The notes: generated by a model not told the origin, from the sequence alone. A stretch of 41,701 bases of DNA from Prochlorococcus sp. AG-402-M18 (GCA_003216595.1 QCIQ01000013.1:1-41701); one strand, 5' to 3'; positions 1 through 9,813 are shown, numbered from the stretch's first letter. Numbers and translations are program-made.

Positions 1-1076
1 ATTGCGGCATCGACTATTGGGATACCGGTCAATCCATTCTCCCAAGCATCCAGCCAAGCAGGTCTATTTTGCCATGGAAAATCTAACCATTTTTTTCTAT
101 ATGGACCTTTTTCAAGCTCTGGGAAATTAATGAGAGCGTTTTGATAAAATTCTCTCCATGCAAGTTCTTTTATCCATGTATAAATAGAATTAATTTGATA
201 TTCGTTAGTCGCCATGTTTTTTGATTTTTGAGCCCCGTTCCATACTGCCCTGCAACTTATTGTCCCTAAACTTAAAGCAGCACTTAGATTAGAAGTTGAT
301 TCTAAAGATGGAATATCTCTTGCTTGATTATATGAATTTATCACTCCTGAATTTATGAAAAAGTTTAATTGCTTTAGTGATTCAGATTCTCCTGGTTTGC
401 AAGGACAAAGATTAGTATCCTTAAATCTATTTGAAGAAAGTAAATCACTAATATATTTACTTTCTTTTGTAATGCAATAGTTCAACTCTGAGTTTTGAAT
501 TGATAATAATGATTTTTTATTTAGACCTCGGAAATTTTCAGCTGTCCTTGAGATTTTTATTGAATTATTATTTCCTATGTTGCTCTTATTGATTATATCA
601 ATCCATTTACGATAAAAAGGTCCATATACTTTATAAGGTTCATAATTGTTTGTTTTGATATTAACTGGATTGACAAGTAATTGATCTAAAAATGTATATA
701 CTTTTCTTTTTTCTTTTAAAAGTAGTTCTGTAATTAGCTTGTCTCTATTGATTTCATAGGGCTCAATATTTTCGTTCCAGTAAATACAATCAGCTTTAAT
801 TAAGTCCGCTAATTTATAAATTAATTTAATAGGGTCTCCATTTAATATTAATAAACGACTGCCTCTTTTTTTCCAATTTTTTTGGAGTTCTAAAAGGCTT
901 TCGCCCAAAAACCAATTTTTCGCCTCAGATGTAGTTCTATTGATATCTAAAAGATTGGGATCTAGAATATAAACTCCTATAAGGTCTTTTGAATTTTTAG
1001 ATGCTTGAAATAGACCTATATTGTCTTCAATTCTTAGATCTCTTCTATGCCAAAATATTGATCGAAACTTTGTCAT
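1..1076 (-). CDS. phrB: Deoxyribodipyrimidine photolyase (partial, C-terminus beyond window)
   Basis: Light-driven repair of cyclobutane pyrimidine dimers using FADH- and an antenna cofactor. Reading leftward from the ATG at 1076-1074, the frame stays open for 358 codons to the window edge, so the C-terminal end is missing. The N-terminus has the photolyase signature WHRRDLRIEDN (residues 9-19) and the alpha/beta antenna-domain pattern (GVYILDP, LLILNGDP, YWNENIEPYE). Further on, the FAD-domain segments LSAALSLGTIS and ELAWREFYQN are visible, ending near GLTGIPIVDAA, the conserved approach to the FAD/DNA pocket. The start codon overlaps the stop of the upstream Nudix gene as ATGA, implying translational coupling. 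Family assignment is firm; CPD photolyase rather than another cryptochrome/photolyase class is inferred from these segments. Confidence 0.93.
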   Translation of the reverse strand, partial: MTKFRSIFWHRRDLRIEDNIGLFQASKNSKDLIGVYILDPNLLDINRTTSEAKNWFLGESLLELQKNWKKRGSRLLILNGDPIKLIYKLADLIKADCIYWNENIEPYEINRDKLITELLLKEKRKVYTFLDQLLVNPVNIKTNNYEPYKVYGPFYRKWIDIINKSNIGNNNSIKISRTAENFRGLNKKSLLSIQNSELNYCITKESKYISDLLSSNRFKDTNLCPCKPGESESLKQLNFFINSGVINSYNQARDIPSLESTSNLSAALSLGTISCRAVWNGAQKSKNMATNEYQINSIYTWIKELAWREFYQNALINFPELEKGPYRKKWLDFPWQNRPAWLDAWENGLTGIPIVDAA

Positions 1077-1651
1077 TTTTTATTCAAGATTTGACATGCT
1101 CTGAACCATGCAGTAATGGTTTTCCCATCAAGTGGTTCTTCTCCACTTGCAATAATTTCATTTAACTTTTCGGGAGTAATTTTTAATACTTCAATATCTT
1201 CATCTTCATCGCCCTCAGGCTTCTGATTAAGTTTAGTTAAATCTCTTGCAAGAAAAAGATGAATTTTTTCGTCTGAATATCCTGGACAAGGAAGCATTTC
1301 TCCAAGATTGTCCCATTTTTTTGCTGAGTAACCACTTTCTTCTTGAACTTCTCTTTTTATTGATTCTAGTGGGCTTTCTCCTGTTTCTAAGGTTCCTGCT
1401 GGAAACTCAAGAATTCTTCTCGAGCAAGCAAATCTGTATTGACGAAGAATAACGACTTCTCCGGAATCTGTTATTGGTACTGCTAAGGCAGCTCCTGGAT
1501 GTCGAATGACCCCAAATTCACCCTCCATTGAATTGGGTAAAAGAAATTTATTAATTTCAAAACGAATTTTTTTTGCATCTAGACATGCTTTTGTCTCAAT
1601 AATTTCTGAGGGTTCGGGTCCGGGAATAGACATACATTTTTTTCTATTCAT
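1073..1651 (-). CDS. Nudix hydrolase, ADP-ribose pyrophosphatase-like
   Basis: Hydrolyses a nucleoside diphosphate linked to another group; ADP-ribose is the usual substrate for this subgroup. A complete Nudix box lies at residues 86-108 (G-x5-E-x7-R-E-x2-E-E-x-G: G86, E92, R100, E101, E104, E105, G107), which binds Mg2+ and holds the catalytic glutamates. The preceding LRQYRF and EFPAG segments are typical of ADP-ribose pyrophosphatases. At 192 residues its length is normal. The start gives MNRKK; an internal ATG at residue 7 is an alternative. It lies between folK and photolyase on the same strand and its stop overlaps the photolyase start by 4 bases. A role in clearing damaged or signalling nucleotides beside a repair enzyme is suggestive only. 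Confidence 0.88.
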   Translation of the reverse strand: MNRKKCMSIPGPEPSEIIETKACLDAKKIRFEINKFLLPNSMEGEFGVIRHPGAALAVPITDSGEVVILRQYRFACSRRILEFPAGTLETGESPLESIKREVQEESGYSAKKWDNLGEMLPCPGYSDEKIHLFLARDLTKLNQKPEGDEDEDIEVLKITPEKLNEIIASGEEPLDGKTITAWFRACQILNKK

Positions 1652-1701
1652 ATAGGATGACTGATTCTTTTAGAAAAGGCAGGTGATTTTTGTTACGAGT
1701 T

Positions 1702-2283
1702 TTATTCAGGCCAAATGTTTTGAGAATTGATACGTTTGGGTTCCCCTTGAGACTTTGATAAAACCTTTGCAAGGGGAATTAAAACAAAGTTTCTTTCACT
1801 TAATCTTGGATGAGGCAAAATAAGAGTTTCTGTATTTATGTGCAGTCCTCCCCAAGAAATGAAGTCAATATCTAAAGATCTTGGGCCCCAAACAATTTCT
1901 GCCTTTTCTCTTTTCCTCCCCGCAATTCTTTCTAATTCTAAAAATTTTTTCATTAAACAGATAGCTGCTTTTTTATTTGGGGTTACTGAGGCAAAATCCT
2001 CTCCCTCAACAACAAGTACGGTGTTAATAAAGTTTGGTTGATCAACTGCCCCCCCTAAAGGAGCAGTCTCAAATAGAGGTGCCCATTGAAAAGATAAAGA
2101 CTTATCAATATTTTGAGAGTCGATTTTTGGGCAATTTAAAGCAATATTCCAATCAATTATGCTTTTTTCTATTTCCGGCCTCATGGCAGCTATTGTTCTT
2201 ATGGGATCTCCATGAATGCCAGGGATATTTGCGCCTATTGAGATGACGAGTTTCAATTCTGTTTTTTGTTTTGCATAAGTCAT
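1702..2283 (-). CDS. folK: 2-amino-4-hydroxy-6-hydroxymethyldihydropteridine pyrophosphokinase (HPPK)
   Basis: Transfers pyrophosphate from ATP to 6-hydroxymethyl-7,8-dihydropterin in folate synthesis. The 193-residue protein shows the N-terminal ISIGANI strand (usually SLGSN), the pterin-contact stretch with FETAPLGG and QPNFINTV, and the HPPK signature WGPRSLDIDF at 132-141 whose two Asp residues (138, 140) bind Mg2+, followed by the PHPR motif at 157-160. The start is the ATG at 2283, divergent from chlD with only about 47 bases between the two starts, so their promoters must overlap. The Nudix gene follows 50 bases downstream on the same strand. Length is slightly above the E. coli enzyme because of an insertion around residues 45-62. 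Confidence 0.93.
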   Translation of the reverse strand: MTYAKQKTELKLVISIGANIPGIHGDPIRTIAAMRPEIEKSIIDWNIALNCPKIDSQNIDKSLSFQWAPLFETAPLGGAVDQPNFINTVLVVEGEDFASVTPNKKAAICLMKKFLELERIAGRKREKAEIVWGPRSLDIDFISWGGLHINTETLILPHPRLSERNFVLIPLAKVLSKSQGEPKRINSQNIWPE

Positions 2284-2330
2284 GCGAATATTAAAAGACT
2301 TTTAAAAATTTGCTTGATTTATCCAACCCT

Positions 2331-4484
2331 ATGGTTTCCAGTGGATTGAATAACAACAAGATGTCTTCGGCTTCAAAAGACACTGTTGTCATGGATAGAG
2401 CTAATCGTTCTTTTCCTTTGGCTGCAATTACAGGCCATGGAACTTTAAAGCTTGCTTTGATGCTCGCCGCAGTTGATCCAGCTTTGGGAGGAGTGATAAT
2501 TGCTGGTGGTCGTGGTACTGGTAAATCTGTTTTAGCTAGAGGGTTACATGCGCTTCTCCCTCCTATTGAAATAATTGATTTAGAAAAATTAGCTAATAAT
2601 GATCGTGATGATGATTCATTTATTTATCCAGCAGGTAGAAATTTAGATCCTTCTTTTTCAGGGGAGTGGGATGATTTGACTAAAAAGCTATTTACAAAAA
2701 ATATAGGAAGCCTGGAAAATACTAATGACTTAGAAAATATCCCTAAAAAGGTTGTTCCGGCTCCTTTTATTCAGGTTCCCTTAGGAGTAACCGAGGATAG
2801 GCTTGTTGGAGCGGTGGATGTTGCCGCTTCATTATCAAGTGGAACTCCAGTATTTCAGCCAGGGTTATTGGCTGAAGCTCACAGAGGAGTTTTGTACATA
2901 GACGAATTGAATTTGTTAGATGATGGCATTGTTAATTTACTTTTAGCTTCAGTTGGGGCAGGTGAAAATAGAGTCGAACGAGAAGGATTGAGCCTAAGTC
3001 ACCCTTGTCGACCTCTTTTGATTGCCACTTACAACCCTGAAGAGGGGGCATTGAGGGACCATCTTTTGGATAGATTTGCAATAGTGCTGTCTGCAGATCA
3101 ATTAATTACAAATGAACAAAGAGTTGAAATAACTCAGTCTGCCATTGCACATGGTCAATCTAGTGAAGCTTTTTCTAAGAAATGGTCTGAAGATACAGAA
3201 TCTCTATCAACGCAATTACTGTTGGCAAGGCAATGGCTCCCAGATGTTCAAATCAGTGAGGTTCAAATTGAATACTTAGTTACAGAAGCTATTCGTGGAG
3301 GGGTAGAGGGACACAGGTCAGAGCTCTATGCAGTAAGAGTTGCAAAGGCTCATGCTGCTTTATGCGGTAGAGATTTAGTCGACGCAGAAGATTTAAAGGC
3401 TGCAGTAAGACTTGTAATTGCTCCAAGAGCTATGCAAATGCCCTCAGAAGAGGAAATGGAGCCTCCAGCACCAGAAGATCAGCAGCCACCCCCTCCGCCT
3501 CCTGAAGAATCTGATGACAATAATGAACAAGAAGAAGATCAGGAAGAAGAACAGGAAGAGGACCAAGACCAAGAGTCATCACCTCCAATCCCTGAGGAGT
3601 TCATGCTTGATCCAGAAGCATGTGCTGTTGATCCTGATTTGTTATTGTTTTCATCCACCAAATCAAAAAGTGGAAATAGTGGAAGTCGTTCAGCTGTGTT
3701 AAGTGATAACAGAGGTAGATATGTAAAACCAATTCTGCCAAGAGGTCCTGTTAGAAGAATTGCAGTTGATGCAACCTTAAGAGCTGCAGCGCCTTATCAG
3801 AAAGCCAGAAGGGAAAGAGAACCAAATAGGAAAGTTATTGTTGAAGAAGGGGATTTGCGCGCAAAATTACTTCAGCGTAAAGCAGGTGCTCTAGTGATTT
3901 TCCTAGTTGATGCAAGTGGTTCAATGGCTCTCAATAGAATGCAAAGTGCCAAGGGAGCTGTCATTCGTTTGCTAACTGAAGCATATGAAAACAGAGATGA
4001 AGTCTCTTTAATACCTTTCAGAGGAGATCAAGCAGAAGTTCTTCTTCCGCCAACGAGATCAATTACTGCTGCGAAAAGGCGACTTGAGGCTATGCCATGT
4101 GGTGGTGGATCTCCACTTGCTCATGGATTAACTCAAGCTGCAAGAGTAGGAGCAAATGCTTTGGCGACAGGAGATCTTGGCCAGGTAGTCGTAGTGGCAA
4201 TTACAGATGGTAGAGGAAACGTTCCCTTAAGTACCTCATTAGGTCAACCAGTCCTTGAGGGAGAGACACCTCCTGATTTGAAGCAAGAAGTTCTTGATGT
4301 CGCTTCGCGCTATCGAGCGCTTGGTATCAAATTGCTTGTAATTGATACAGAAAGAAAGTTTATTGCAAGTGGAATGGGTAAAGACTTGGCTGAGGCGTCT
4401 GGAGGTAAATATGTTCAATTACCTAAGGCAAGTGATAAAGCTATTGCCTCAATCGCAATGGATGCAATTAATAGTGTGACCTGA
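2331..4484 (+). CDS. chlD: Magnesium chelatase subunit D
   Basis: With ChlI and ChlH it inserts Mg2+ into protoporphyrin IX, the first committed step of chlorophyll synthesis. The protein has the three-part ChlD layout: an N-terminal AAA+ module (GGRGTGKS near residue 60, then [11 protein letters not shown] and ATYNPEEG), an acidic/proline-rich linker (long runs of E, D, Q and P near residues 365-410), and a C-terminal von Willebrand A domain with MIDAS motif DASGSM near residue 527. Unlike many ChlD proteins, it keeps a recognisable P-loop. The frame also allows a TTG start at 2310 and a later ATG at 2361; none has a good Shine-Dalgarno, so 2331 is a compromise. It is divergent from folK and converges on the MCE gene 14 bases away. 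Confidence 0.95.
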   Translation: MVSSGLNNNKMSSASKDTVVMDRANRSFPLAAITGHGTLKLALMLAAVDPALGGVIIAGGRGTGKSVLARGLHALLPPIEIIDLEKLANNDRDDDSFIYPAGRNLDPSFSGEWDDLTKKLFTKNIGSLENTNDLENIPKKVVPAPFIQVPLGVTEDRLVGAVDVAASLSSGTPVFQPGLLAEAHRGVLYIDELNLLDDGIVNLLLASVGAGENRVEREGLSLSHPCRPLLIATYNPEEGALRDHLLDRFAIVLSADQLITNEQRVEITQSAIAHGQSSEAFSKKWSEDTESLSTQLLLARQWLPDVQISEVQIEYLVTEAIRGGVEGHRSELYAVRVAKAHAALCGRDLVDAEDLKAAVRLVIAPRAMQMPSEEEMEPPAPEDQQPPPPPPEESDDNNEQEEDQEEEQEEDQDQESSPPIPEEFMLDPEACAVDPDLLLFSSTKSKSGNSGSRSAVLSDNRGRYVKPILPRGPVRRIAVDATLRAAAPYQKARREREPNRKVIVEEGDLRAKLLQRKAGALVIFLVDASGSMALNRMQSAKGAVIRLLTEAYENRDEVSLIPFRGDQAEVLLPPTRSITAAKRRLEAMPCGGGSPLAHGLTQAARVGANALATGDLGQVVVVAITDGRGNVPLSTSLGQPVLEGETPPDLKQEVLDVASRYRALGIKLLVIDTERKFIASGMGKDLAEASGGKYVQLPKASDKAIASIAMDAINSVT

Positions 4485-4498
4485 AACTGTTTCTTTTT

Positions 4499-5344
4499 TT
4501 AAGGATATATGTCATCAAATAATTTACTCAAACCTATTGTCACCTTTTTTAAAGCGTCTAAAAGTTCTTTGTCTTCCATTATATTCCCCATGTCTGAGCT
4601 CATTTGATCAATTTTCTTTGTCAGTGAACTAGAGGTTGAGGCAAGTTCCTTAATATCTTTCAGAGTCTTAGGATTATCGAGGCTTTCAAGAATATTATTT
4701 AAATGAATAGAAGCTTTCGTTAGTTCAGAAATTATAGGTTTTGCCCTTATAAGTTCTGATTTAGATAATAAAACAAGTTCATCCAGATTTGCTTGAGTTC
4801 TATCAAATTGTTGAATAGATTCAGATACTTTATTTACTATTGCCTGTCTATCTGCTTCATCAATAATTCCGTTTATACCCTCTGTTAGGCTAGATATACT
4901 AACCATTTCTAAACCTTTAATTTTATCTCCACTACATAAAATTCTTTTATTGGGACAATCTTTTTTGATTGTAATTAGTTCATTTCTATTTAATGAATTA
5001 CCTAATGAGACTAGCGATAATTGAGCATCTCCTCCAAGCATTGAGCTTGTAACTATTTTAGCAATTACAGGTTTTGGTAAAATTAGATTATCATTATTTA
5101 ATTTTATTTTAGTTTCAACAGTGTTTGGGGTGAAATTTATCTTTTGAACAGAGCCAACAATGATGCCTCTATAAGTAACTGGCGACATCTTGGCAAGACC
5201 ACTTGCATCTTTAAAGCTTGCAGATATCTCCCAGGTTTTAGATCCTAAACGAAAATCTCTTAACCAAAGCATTGCTCCTGAAAAGATAATTAATCCACCT
5301 AATAGTGAAAATCCAACAAACGCATCTCGTATACTTCTACGCAT
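4499..5344 (-). CDS. MCE/MlaD-family lipid-transport substrate-binding protein
   Basis: Probable periplasmic lipid-binding component of an MCE (Mla/TGD-like) ABC transporter, anchored in the inner membrane. An N-terminal transmembrane helix (about residues 9-27) is followed by an MCE domain (about 35-115) with the typical segments ASFKDASGLAKMSPVTYRG and IVGSVQKI, then a helical tail rich in Ser, Leu and Lys that could form the coiled-coil barrel of MlaD-type hexamers. In plants the homologue TGD2 imports lipids into chloroplasts. The gene starts 4 bases after the stop of the ATPase gene, so the two are co-transcribed and probably coupled. The permease (MlaE-like) is not in this window. Confidence 0.87.
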   Translation of the reverse strand: MRRSIRDAFVGFSLLGGLIIFSGAMLWLRDFRLGSKTWEISASFKDASGLAKMSPVTYRGIIVGSVQKINFTPNTVETKIKLNNDNLILPKPVIAKIVTSSMLGGDAQLSLVSLGNSLNRNELITIKKDCPNKRILCSGDKIKGLEMVSISSLTEGINGIIDEADRQAIVNKVSESIQQFDRTQANLDELVLLSKSELIRAKPIISELTKASIHLNNILESLDNPKTLKDIKELASTSSSLTKKIDQMSSDMGNIMEDKELLDALKKVTIGLSKLFDDIYP

Positions 5345-5348
5345 AAAT

Positions 5349-6134
5349 TTATAAGTCCTCAGGTTGCATGGGTCCTTGAAGATTGCCTGTGCGAAATTGT
5401 TTTACATAGGAATTTTCACTTTGTTTAAATTGATCTATAGATCCATCCCATTTAAACTTTCCATCGTAAAGCAAAATAACTCTATTAGCTGTTCTTTCAA
5501 TTGTACTTGAAACGTGACTTACTACAATTGAACAGCCTTCCGCAGCATCAGTTGTTTTAATAATTAGATCTTCAATTCGAGTGCAAGCTATTGGATCTAA
5601 ACCAGCAGTTGGTTCGTCATATAGAAGAAGAGGAATAGAGTCTTTCACTTTTTTGGAGTCACTAATTAAAGCACGAGCAAAACTTACTCTTTTTTGCATC
5701 CCTCCACTAAGTTGATTTGGAAATTTTTCTGCGACATCATATAAGCCTACTTTCTGTAAACAATTTATGACTTTTTTATTGATAATTTCTTCGGAAAAAA
5801 CTTTCTGTTTTTCAAGCAAAAAACCTACATTTTCCCTAACGGTTAATGATGCTAATAAGGCTGGGTTTTGAAAAACTAATCTCACATCGGGAGGATCGTT
5901 TTGATCAAGCCTTAAATAATTTTGCTCAATACCTGATATTTGAAGACTTCCTTTAGAAGGTAATATTAATCCAGCTAGTAAGCGAAGTATTGTTGACTTA
6001 CCTGCGCCAGATGGACCAACAATTGCCAGCCTCTCTCCCGCACGCATAGCAAGATTGACTTCATTGAGAACTTTATTTGATCCCAGTTCCACACTGAGAT
6101 CTTTCATCAACATTACTTGAGTGTTTTTTGGCAC
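5349..6134 (-). CDS. ABC transporter ATP-binding protein, MlaF-like
   Basis: ATPase that would power the MCE lipid transporter encoded immediately downstream. In order: Walker A GPSGAGKST at 40-48, Q-loop Gln89, ABC signature LSGGMQKR at 142-149, Walker B LLLYDEPTAGLD at 169-180 and switch His207. The variant signature with MQKR and the DEPTAGLDP stretch are typical of MlaF/TGD3 ATPases. At 261 residues it is a single complete nucleotide-binding domain. It is the first gene of a two-gene minus-strand operon, and its upstream region contains a perfect inverted repeat shared with the divergent YvcK-like gene. Family is sure; the lipid substrate is inferred from the partner. Confidence 0.92.
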   Translation of the reverse strand: MPKNTQVMLMKDLSVELGSNKVLNEVNLAMRAGERLAIVGPSGAGKSTILRLLAGLILPSKGSLQISGIEQNYLRLDQNDPPDVRLVFQNPALLASLTVRENVGFLLEKQKVFSEEIINKKVINCLQKVGLYDVAEKFPNQLSGGMQKRVSFARALISDSKKVKDSIPLLLYDEPTAGLDPIACTRIEDLIIKTTDAAEGCSIVVSHVSSTIERTANRVILLYDGKFKWDGSIDQFKQSENSYVKQFRTGNLQGPMQPEDL

Positions 6135-6155
6135 ACTCTCTCCTAAGGTCTGTTT

Positions 6156-6182
6156 ACCTATCTCATTTTGTATGAGATAGGT
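6156..6182. promoter_or_regulatory. Operator-like perfect palindrome in a divergent promoter region
   Basis: Two perfect 11-base arms, ACCTATCTCAT and ATGAGATAGGT, are separated by TTTGT. The element lies 22 bases upstream of the MlaF-like start and about 70 bases upstream of the YvcK-like start, in the only gap between these divergent genes. No T-run follows it on either strand, which favours a dimeric-regulator site over a terminator. The regulator is unknown. Confidence 0.5.
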
Positions 6183-6252
6183 GAATTTGGAAGTTTAATT
6201 AGAGTGTATATGAATTAATTATTTAGGTCTCTTTGTTGAAATCTTCTCTAAC

Positions 6253-7659
6253 TTGAATCCATTGAACAAAAGAAGGAAAAGAAAATTAAGAAGATCTACT
6301 TTGCGTAAAAGCTTTTTCGCTAGTTTGTCTTTTCATTTTTACTCTCGCTTTAAAAGAGCTATTAGATGGCTTTTGCCAGGGTTAGTAGTCAAAAGGTGGT
6401 TGATGACATCAGGATTGGGCTTATTAATTGCCTTGATTGGAGCCTCGATTTGGGCTGATCTACGACCAATTTATTGGGTTGTTGAAATACTTTTTTGGTT
6501 TTTAGGATCCATAACTACTTTTATACCTAGAAATATTTCTGGACCAATAGTCTTTTTGATAGGGATATCTCTTTTGGTTTGGGGTCAAGGAAGAAGTTTT
6601 GAGTCTATTAGGCAGGCCTTAGGTTCAAAAAAAGATACTTTTTTAGTTGATGCATTAAGAGCTAAACAAAAATTAAATAGAGGTCCAAATATTGTTGCTA
6701 TTGGAGGTGGTACAGGATTATCGTCATTATTAAAAGGCTTAAAAAGATATAGCAGTCGCATAACTGCAATAGTTACTGTTGCAGACGATGGAGGAAGTAG
6801 TGGAGTGCTGAGAAGAGAACTGGGAGTACAGCCTCCAGGAGACATCAGAAATTGTTTAGCAGCTTTAGCAACAGAAGAGCCACTAATAAAAGGCCTTTTT
6901 CAGTATCGCTTCCCTTCAGGAAGTGGACTTGAGGGACATAGCTTTGGGAACCTTTTTCTATCCGCTTTAACAGCTATAACTGGAAGCTTAGAGACAGCAA
7001 TCACAGCTTCTAGCAGGGTTCTAGCGGTTCAGGGACAAGTTGTACCAGCAACTAATGTAGATGTCCAGCTATGGGCCGAACTTGAAAATGGTGATCGAAT
7101 AGATGGAGAATCAGCTATTGGAAAGGCTCGCCTCCCCATAATCAGAATAGGTTGTTACCCTCCTCGACCTCCAGCTTTGCCAAGAGCGCTTGAAGCAATT
7201 AGAAATGCTGAAATTATTTTGATAGGGCCAGGAAGCCTATACACTTCAATTCTTCCAAATCTACTTGTTCCTGAAATAGTCGAAGCTATTGAGAGGAGCA
7301 AAGCTCCAAAGCTATATATATGTAATTTGATGACTCAACCAGGAGAAACTGATGGACTTGATGTTACTGGTCATGTCAGGGCTATCGAAGCGCAATTGGC
7401 ATCAAGAGGAATTACTAGGAAAATATTTAGTTCAATACTTGCTCAAGATGTATTGGAACCCTCTCCATTGGTTGATTACTACAAATCAAGAGGTGCGGAA
7501 CCAGTCAAATGTAATAAGATTGATCTTTTATCTAGAGGCTATAAGGTTTATTTAGCTTCTCTTCAGGGTTCAAAGGCTACTCCAACTTTGAGGCATGATC
7601 CTAGGAGTCTCGCTTTAGCAATAATGAGATTTTATAGAAAATACAAAAAAGGTAAATAA
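6253..7659 (+). CDS. YvcK/CofD-like (gluconeogenesis factor family) protein with N-terminal membrane anchor
   Basis: Member of the YvcK family, related to the CofD fold; in Bacillus YvcK binds UDP-sugars and links carbon flux to cell-wall synthesis. The enzymatic activity is unknown. The first 45 residues are very basic, followed by three hydrophobic segments (about 51-69, 73-92 and 97-110), an arrangement seen in cyanobacterial members but absent from the shorter Bacillus protein. The core then begins with NIVAIGGGTGLSSLLKGL (GGGTG at 151-155), ADDGGSSG at 177-184 and PPGDIRN at 194-200, all family landmarks. The start used is TTG at 6253; no better start precedes the basic region. It ends one base before the converging ndhJ stop. 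Confidence 0.85.
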   Translation: MNPLNKRRKRKLRRSTLRKSFFASLSFHFYSRFKRAIRWLLPGLVVKRWLMTSGLGLLIALIGASIWADLRPIYWVVEILFWFLGSITTFIPRNISGPIVFLIGISLLVWGQGRSFESIRQALGSKKDTFLVDALRAKQKLNRGPNIVAIGGGTGLSSLLKGLKRYSSRITAIVTVADDGGSSGVLRRELGVQPPGDIRNCLAALATEEPLIKGLFQYRFPSGSGLEGHSFGNLFLSALTAITGSLETAITASSRVLAVQGQVVPATNVDVQLWAELENGDRIDGESAIGKARLPIIRIGCYPPRPPALPRALEAIRNAEIILIGPGSLYTSILPNLLVPEIVEAIERSKAPKLYICNLMTQPGETDGLDVTGHVRAIEAQLASRGITRKIFSSILAQDVLEPSPLVDYYKSRGAEPVKCNKIDLLSRGYKVYLASLQGSKATPTLRHDPRSLALAIMRFYRKYKKGK

Positions 7660-7660
7660 A

Positions 7661-8182
7661 TCAGTATGCATCTTGCATTTCATAAAAATCTGGCTGAACA
7701 TAGTCCTTCCTAAGTGGCCAACCTTTCCAATCTTCAGGCATTAAAAGTCTTTTAGGATGAGGGTGCCCTGTGAAGTTAACGCCATACATATCAAATGTTT
7801 CTCTTTCTTGCCAATCTGCTCCTCTGAAAAGACTGTATAAGCTAGGAACAGTTAAGTCCCCATCGCGAGCTAGGAATACTTTTAATCTTACTTCGCGAGG
7901 AGAAAAATCTTTTTTGAATTCACTCATTTCTATTAAATTATAAAAACAAACAATATTTAAACCGGGACCTTCATCGTATCCACCTTGGCATTGAAGATAA
8001 TTGAATCCATCATTTTTTAACGCCTCAACTATTAGTAAAAGATTACTTGGCTTAATTTTTATTGTTTCAATTCCTAAGTGGTCATCTTGGAGAGGAATGT
8101 TTTCAAATCCATTTTTAGAAAGCCATTCGCTTATTGGACCTGAGGTTTTTTCTTCAACTACAATTTCTGATTCATTTGTCAT
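7661..8182 (-). CDS. ndhJ: NAD(P)H-quinone oxidoreductase subunit J
   Basis: Peripheral-arm subunit of the thylakoid NDH-1 complex, homologous to the 30 kDa subunit NuoC, used in cyclic electron flow, respiration and CO2 uptake. The C-terminal half contains the 30 kDa signature around [20 protein letters not shown] followed by [15 protein letters not shown]. At 173 residues it has the normal cyanobacterial length, with a variable N-terminus. Third gene of the minus-strand ndhC-ndhK-ndhJ operon, 18 bases after ndhK. Confidence 0.96.
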   Translation of the reverse strand: MTNESEIVVEEKTSGPISEWLSKNGFENIPLQDDHLGIETIKIKPSNLLLIVEALKNDGFNYLQCQGGYDEGPGLNIVCFYNLIEMSEFKKDFSPREVRLKVFLARDGDLTVPSLYSLFRGADWQERETFDMYGVNFTGHPHPKRLLMPEDWKGWPLRKDYVQPDFYEMQDAY

Positions 8183-8200
8183 TTTTTTAATAAGAGATAC

Positions 8201-8950
8201 TTAATTACTTGAGAGTTCTTCAGATATTTTTTGAACCTCTTTTAAAGATTGATCGAATTCTTCGGATAGGGAAGGATTTAATGCAATTAATTGAGATTTT
8301 GCATTTAAATATTGTCCAGTAACTTTTGAATCGACTCGTTTCATTTTATGAGGGATAGTTAAATACCGATGAGTTTGAGTAATTTTTGATCTCTCAGAGA
8401 TTGATTCGTTTGCAACTTTTTTTCTTAATTTGATTACAGCATCAAATATTGCTTCTGGCCGTGGAGGGCACCCCGGAAGATAGAGGTCAACTGGTATTAA
8501 TTTGTCAACACCTCGAACGGCTGTGGTCGAATCTGCGCTGAACATGCCACCAGTAATAGTGCAAGCTCCCATGGCTATTACGTATTTTGGATCAGGCATT
8601 TGCTCATAGAGCCTTACAAGAGCAGGTGCCATTTTCATTGTGACAGTACCTGCGACTATAAGTAGATCAGCTTGCCTAGGAGAACTTCTGGGTACTAATC
8701 CAAATCTATCAAAATCAAATCGAGATCCAATTAAAGCTGCAAATTCAATAAAACAACAAGCAGTTCCATAAAGAAGAGGCCATAGACTGCTTAATCTTGC
8801 CCAGTTGTGAAGATCTTCAAGGCTAGTGAGGATTATGTTTTCGCTTAAATCGTTTGTTATTGATGGCGTGCCCACTGGGCCACAGGAAGCTTCTCTAAGG
8901 TCTCTTACGGCTTCAGAAGAGGGAGATTTTTTCAAGGGATTTAACTCCAT
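8201..8950 (-). CDS. ndhK: NAD(P)H-quinone oxidoreductase subunit K
   Basis: NuoB/PSST homologue that carries the N2-type [4Fe-4S] cluster, the last iron-sulfur centre before plastoquinone in NDH-1. The four cluster ligands are present: tandem Cys65-Cys66 (in GTACCFIEF), Cys130 (in MGACTITGG) and Cys161 (in [10 protein letters not shown]). The protein is 249 residues; the tail beyond about residue 180 is lysine- and serine-rich and variable in the family. The ATG start overlaps the end of ndhC by 10 bases, as commonly seen in cyanobacteria and chloroplasts, so translation is likely coupled. Confidence 0.97.
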   Translation of the reverse strand: MELNPLKKSPSSEAVRDLREASCGPVGTPSITNDLSENIILTSLEDLHNWARLSSLWPLLYGTACCFIEFAALIGSRFDFDRFGLVPRSSPRQADLLIVAGTVTMKMAPALVRLYEQMPDPKYVIAMGACTITGGMFSADSTTAVRGVDKLIPVDLYLPGCPPRPEAIFDAVIKLRKKVANESISERSKITQTHRYLTIPHKMKRVDSKVTGQYLNAKSQLIALNPSLSEEFDQSLKEVQKISEELSSN

Positions 8951-9303
8951 TCAAGGGCACCTTTTCTCCATGCATATGCTAATGCCACAACCAATATTGT
9001 GATAAAAACAAGTGCTTCTATAAATGCTAATAACCCAAGTTTGTGAAATGCAACTGCCCATGGGTAAAGGAACACTGTCTCGACATCAAATATAACGAAA
9101 ACGAGCGCAAACATGTAGTAACGAATATTAAATTGGATCCATGCTCCGCCAATGGGCTCCATACCAGATTCATATGTAAGCTGCCTTTCTCCTGCTTTGC
9201 TTTTAGGAGAAACTAGCTTATTTGTTGTGAGAGCAAGTATGGGAACTGCTCCAGAAATAAGAAGAAATCCTAAAAAATACTCATAACCCTGAAGGGAAAA
9301 CAT
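8941..9303 (-). CDS. ndhC: NAD(P)H-quinone oxidoreductase subunit 3
   Basis: NuoA/ND3 homologue, a membrane-arm subunit of NDH-1. The 120-residue protein has three predicted transmembrane helices (about 6-26, 64-84 and 89-109) and the family landmarks [20 protein letters not shown] and [15 protein letters not shown]. It is the first gene of ndhC-ndhK-ndhJ. The 84-base gap to rubA on the opposite strand must hold both promoters. Confidence 0.97.
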   Translation of the reverse strand: MFSLQGYEYFLGFLLISGAVPILALTTNKLVSPKSKAGERQLTYESGMEPIGGAWIQFNIRYYMFALVFVIFDVETVFLYPWAVAFHKLGLLAFIEALVFITILVVALAYAWRKGALEWS

Positions 9304-9387
9304 GAATCAAATACTGATTTCAATATCAGTCTGACAGTCATTTTCTAGATTAGTGCCATAGAGTTGTTATATGTGAAAGTGAAAACT

Positions 9388-9813
9388 GTGAGCGAAGACA
9401 CTAAAACAAAAACAAATCCTTTTGGAAATTCGGCTTCTGATGAAAAACAAAATCAAGTTATTTCATTGGAAACAAACAACTCAACCGAGGAATTTGATCC
9501 AAAAGGCAATCGCTTCGAGTGTATGAGTTGTGGTTTTATTTATGATCCTGATGAGGGTATCAAAAAGCTAAATATTGAACCAGGAACGGCATTCTTAGAC
9601 ATAGATAGAGAGAAGTTTAGATGTCCAGTCTGTCGAGTAGGATTTGGTGGATATAAGGATATTGGACCTAAATCAAAGCCCAGTGGATTTGAAGAAAACC
9701 TTACTTATGGCTTTGGATTTAATAAACTTCCTTCAGGCCAGAAAAATGTTCTTATTTTTGGAAGCCTTGCTTTAGCTGCTGCCTGTTTTCTCTCTCTTTA
9801 TTCTTTGAAATGA
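9388..9813 (+). CDS. rubA: Membrane-anchored rubredoxin for photosystem assembly
   Basis: Thylakoid-bound rubredoxin required for photosystem assembly. From the GTG at 9388 (start MSEDTKTK) the protein has a disordered N-terminus, a rubredoxin fold with iron ligands C45-x2-C48 (CMSCGF) and C79-x2-C82 (CPVCRVGF), and a C-terminal hydrophobic helix (about residues 118-136) anchoring it in the membrane. The frame stays open to a TTG at 9364; 9388 is preferred because homologues begin close to this residue. Its stop overlaps the ycf48 start as ATGA. The order rubA-ycf48-psbE... is the conserved cyanobacterial PSII assembly operon. Confidence 0.93.
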   Translation: MSEDTKTKTNPFGNSASDEKQNQVISLETNNSTEEFDPKGNRFECMSCGFIYDPDEGIKKLNIEPGTAFLDIDREKFRCPVCRVGFGGYKDIGPKSKPSGFEENLTYGFGFNKLPSGQKNVLIFGSLALAAACFLSLYSLK

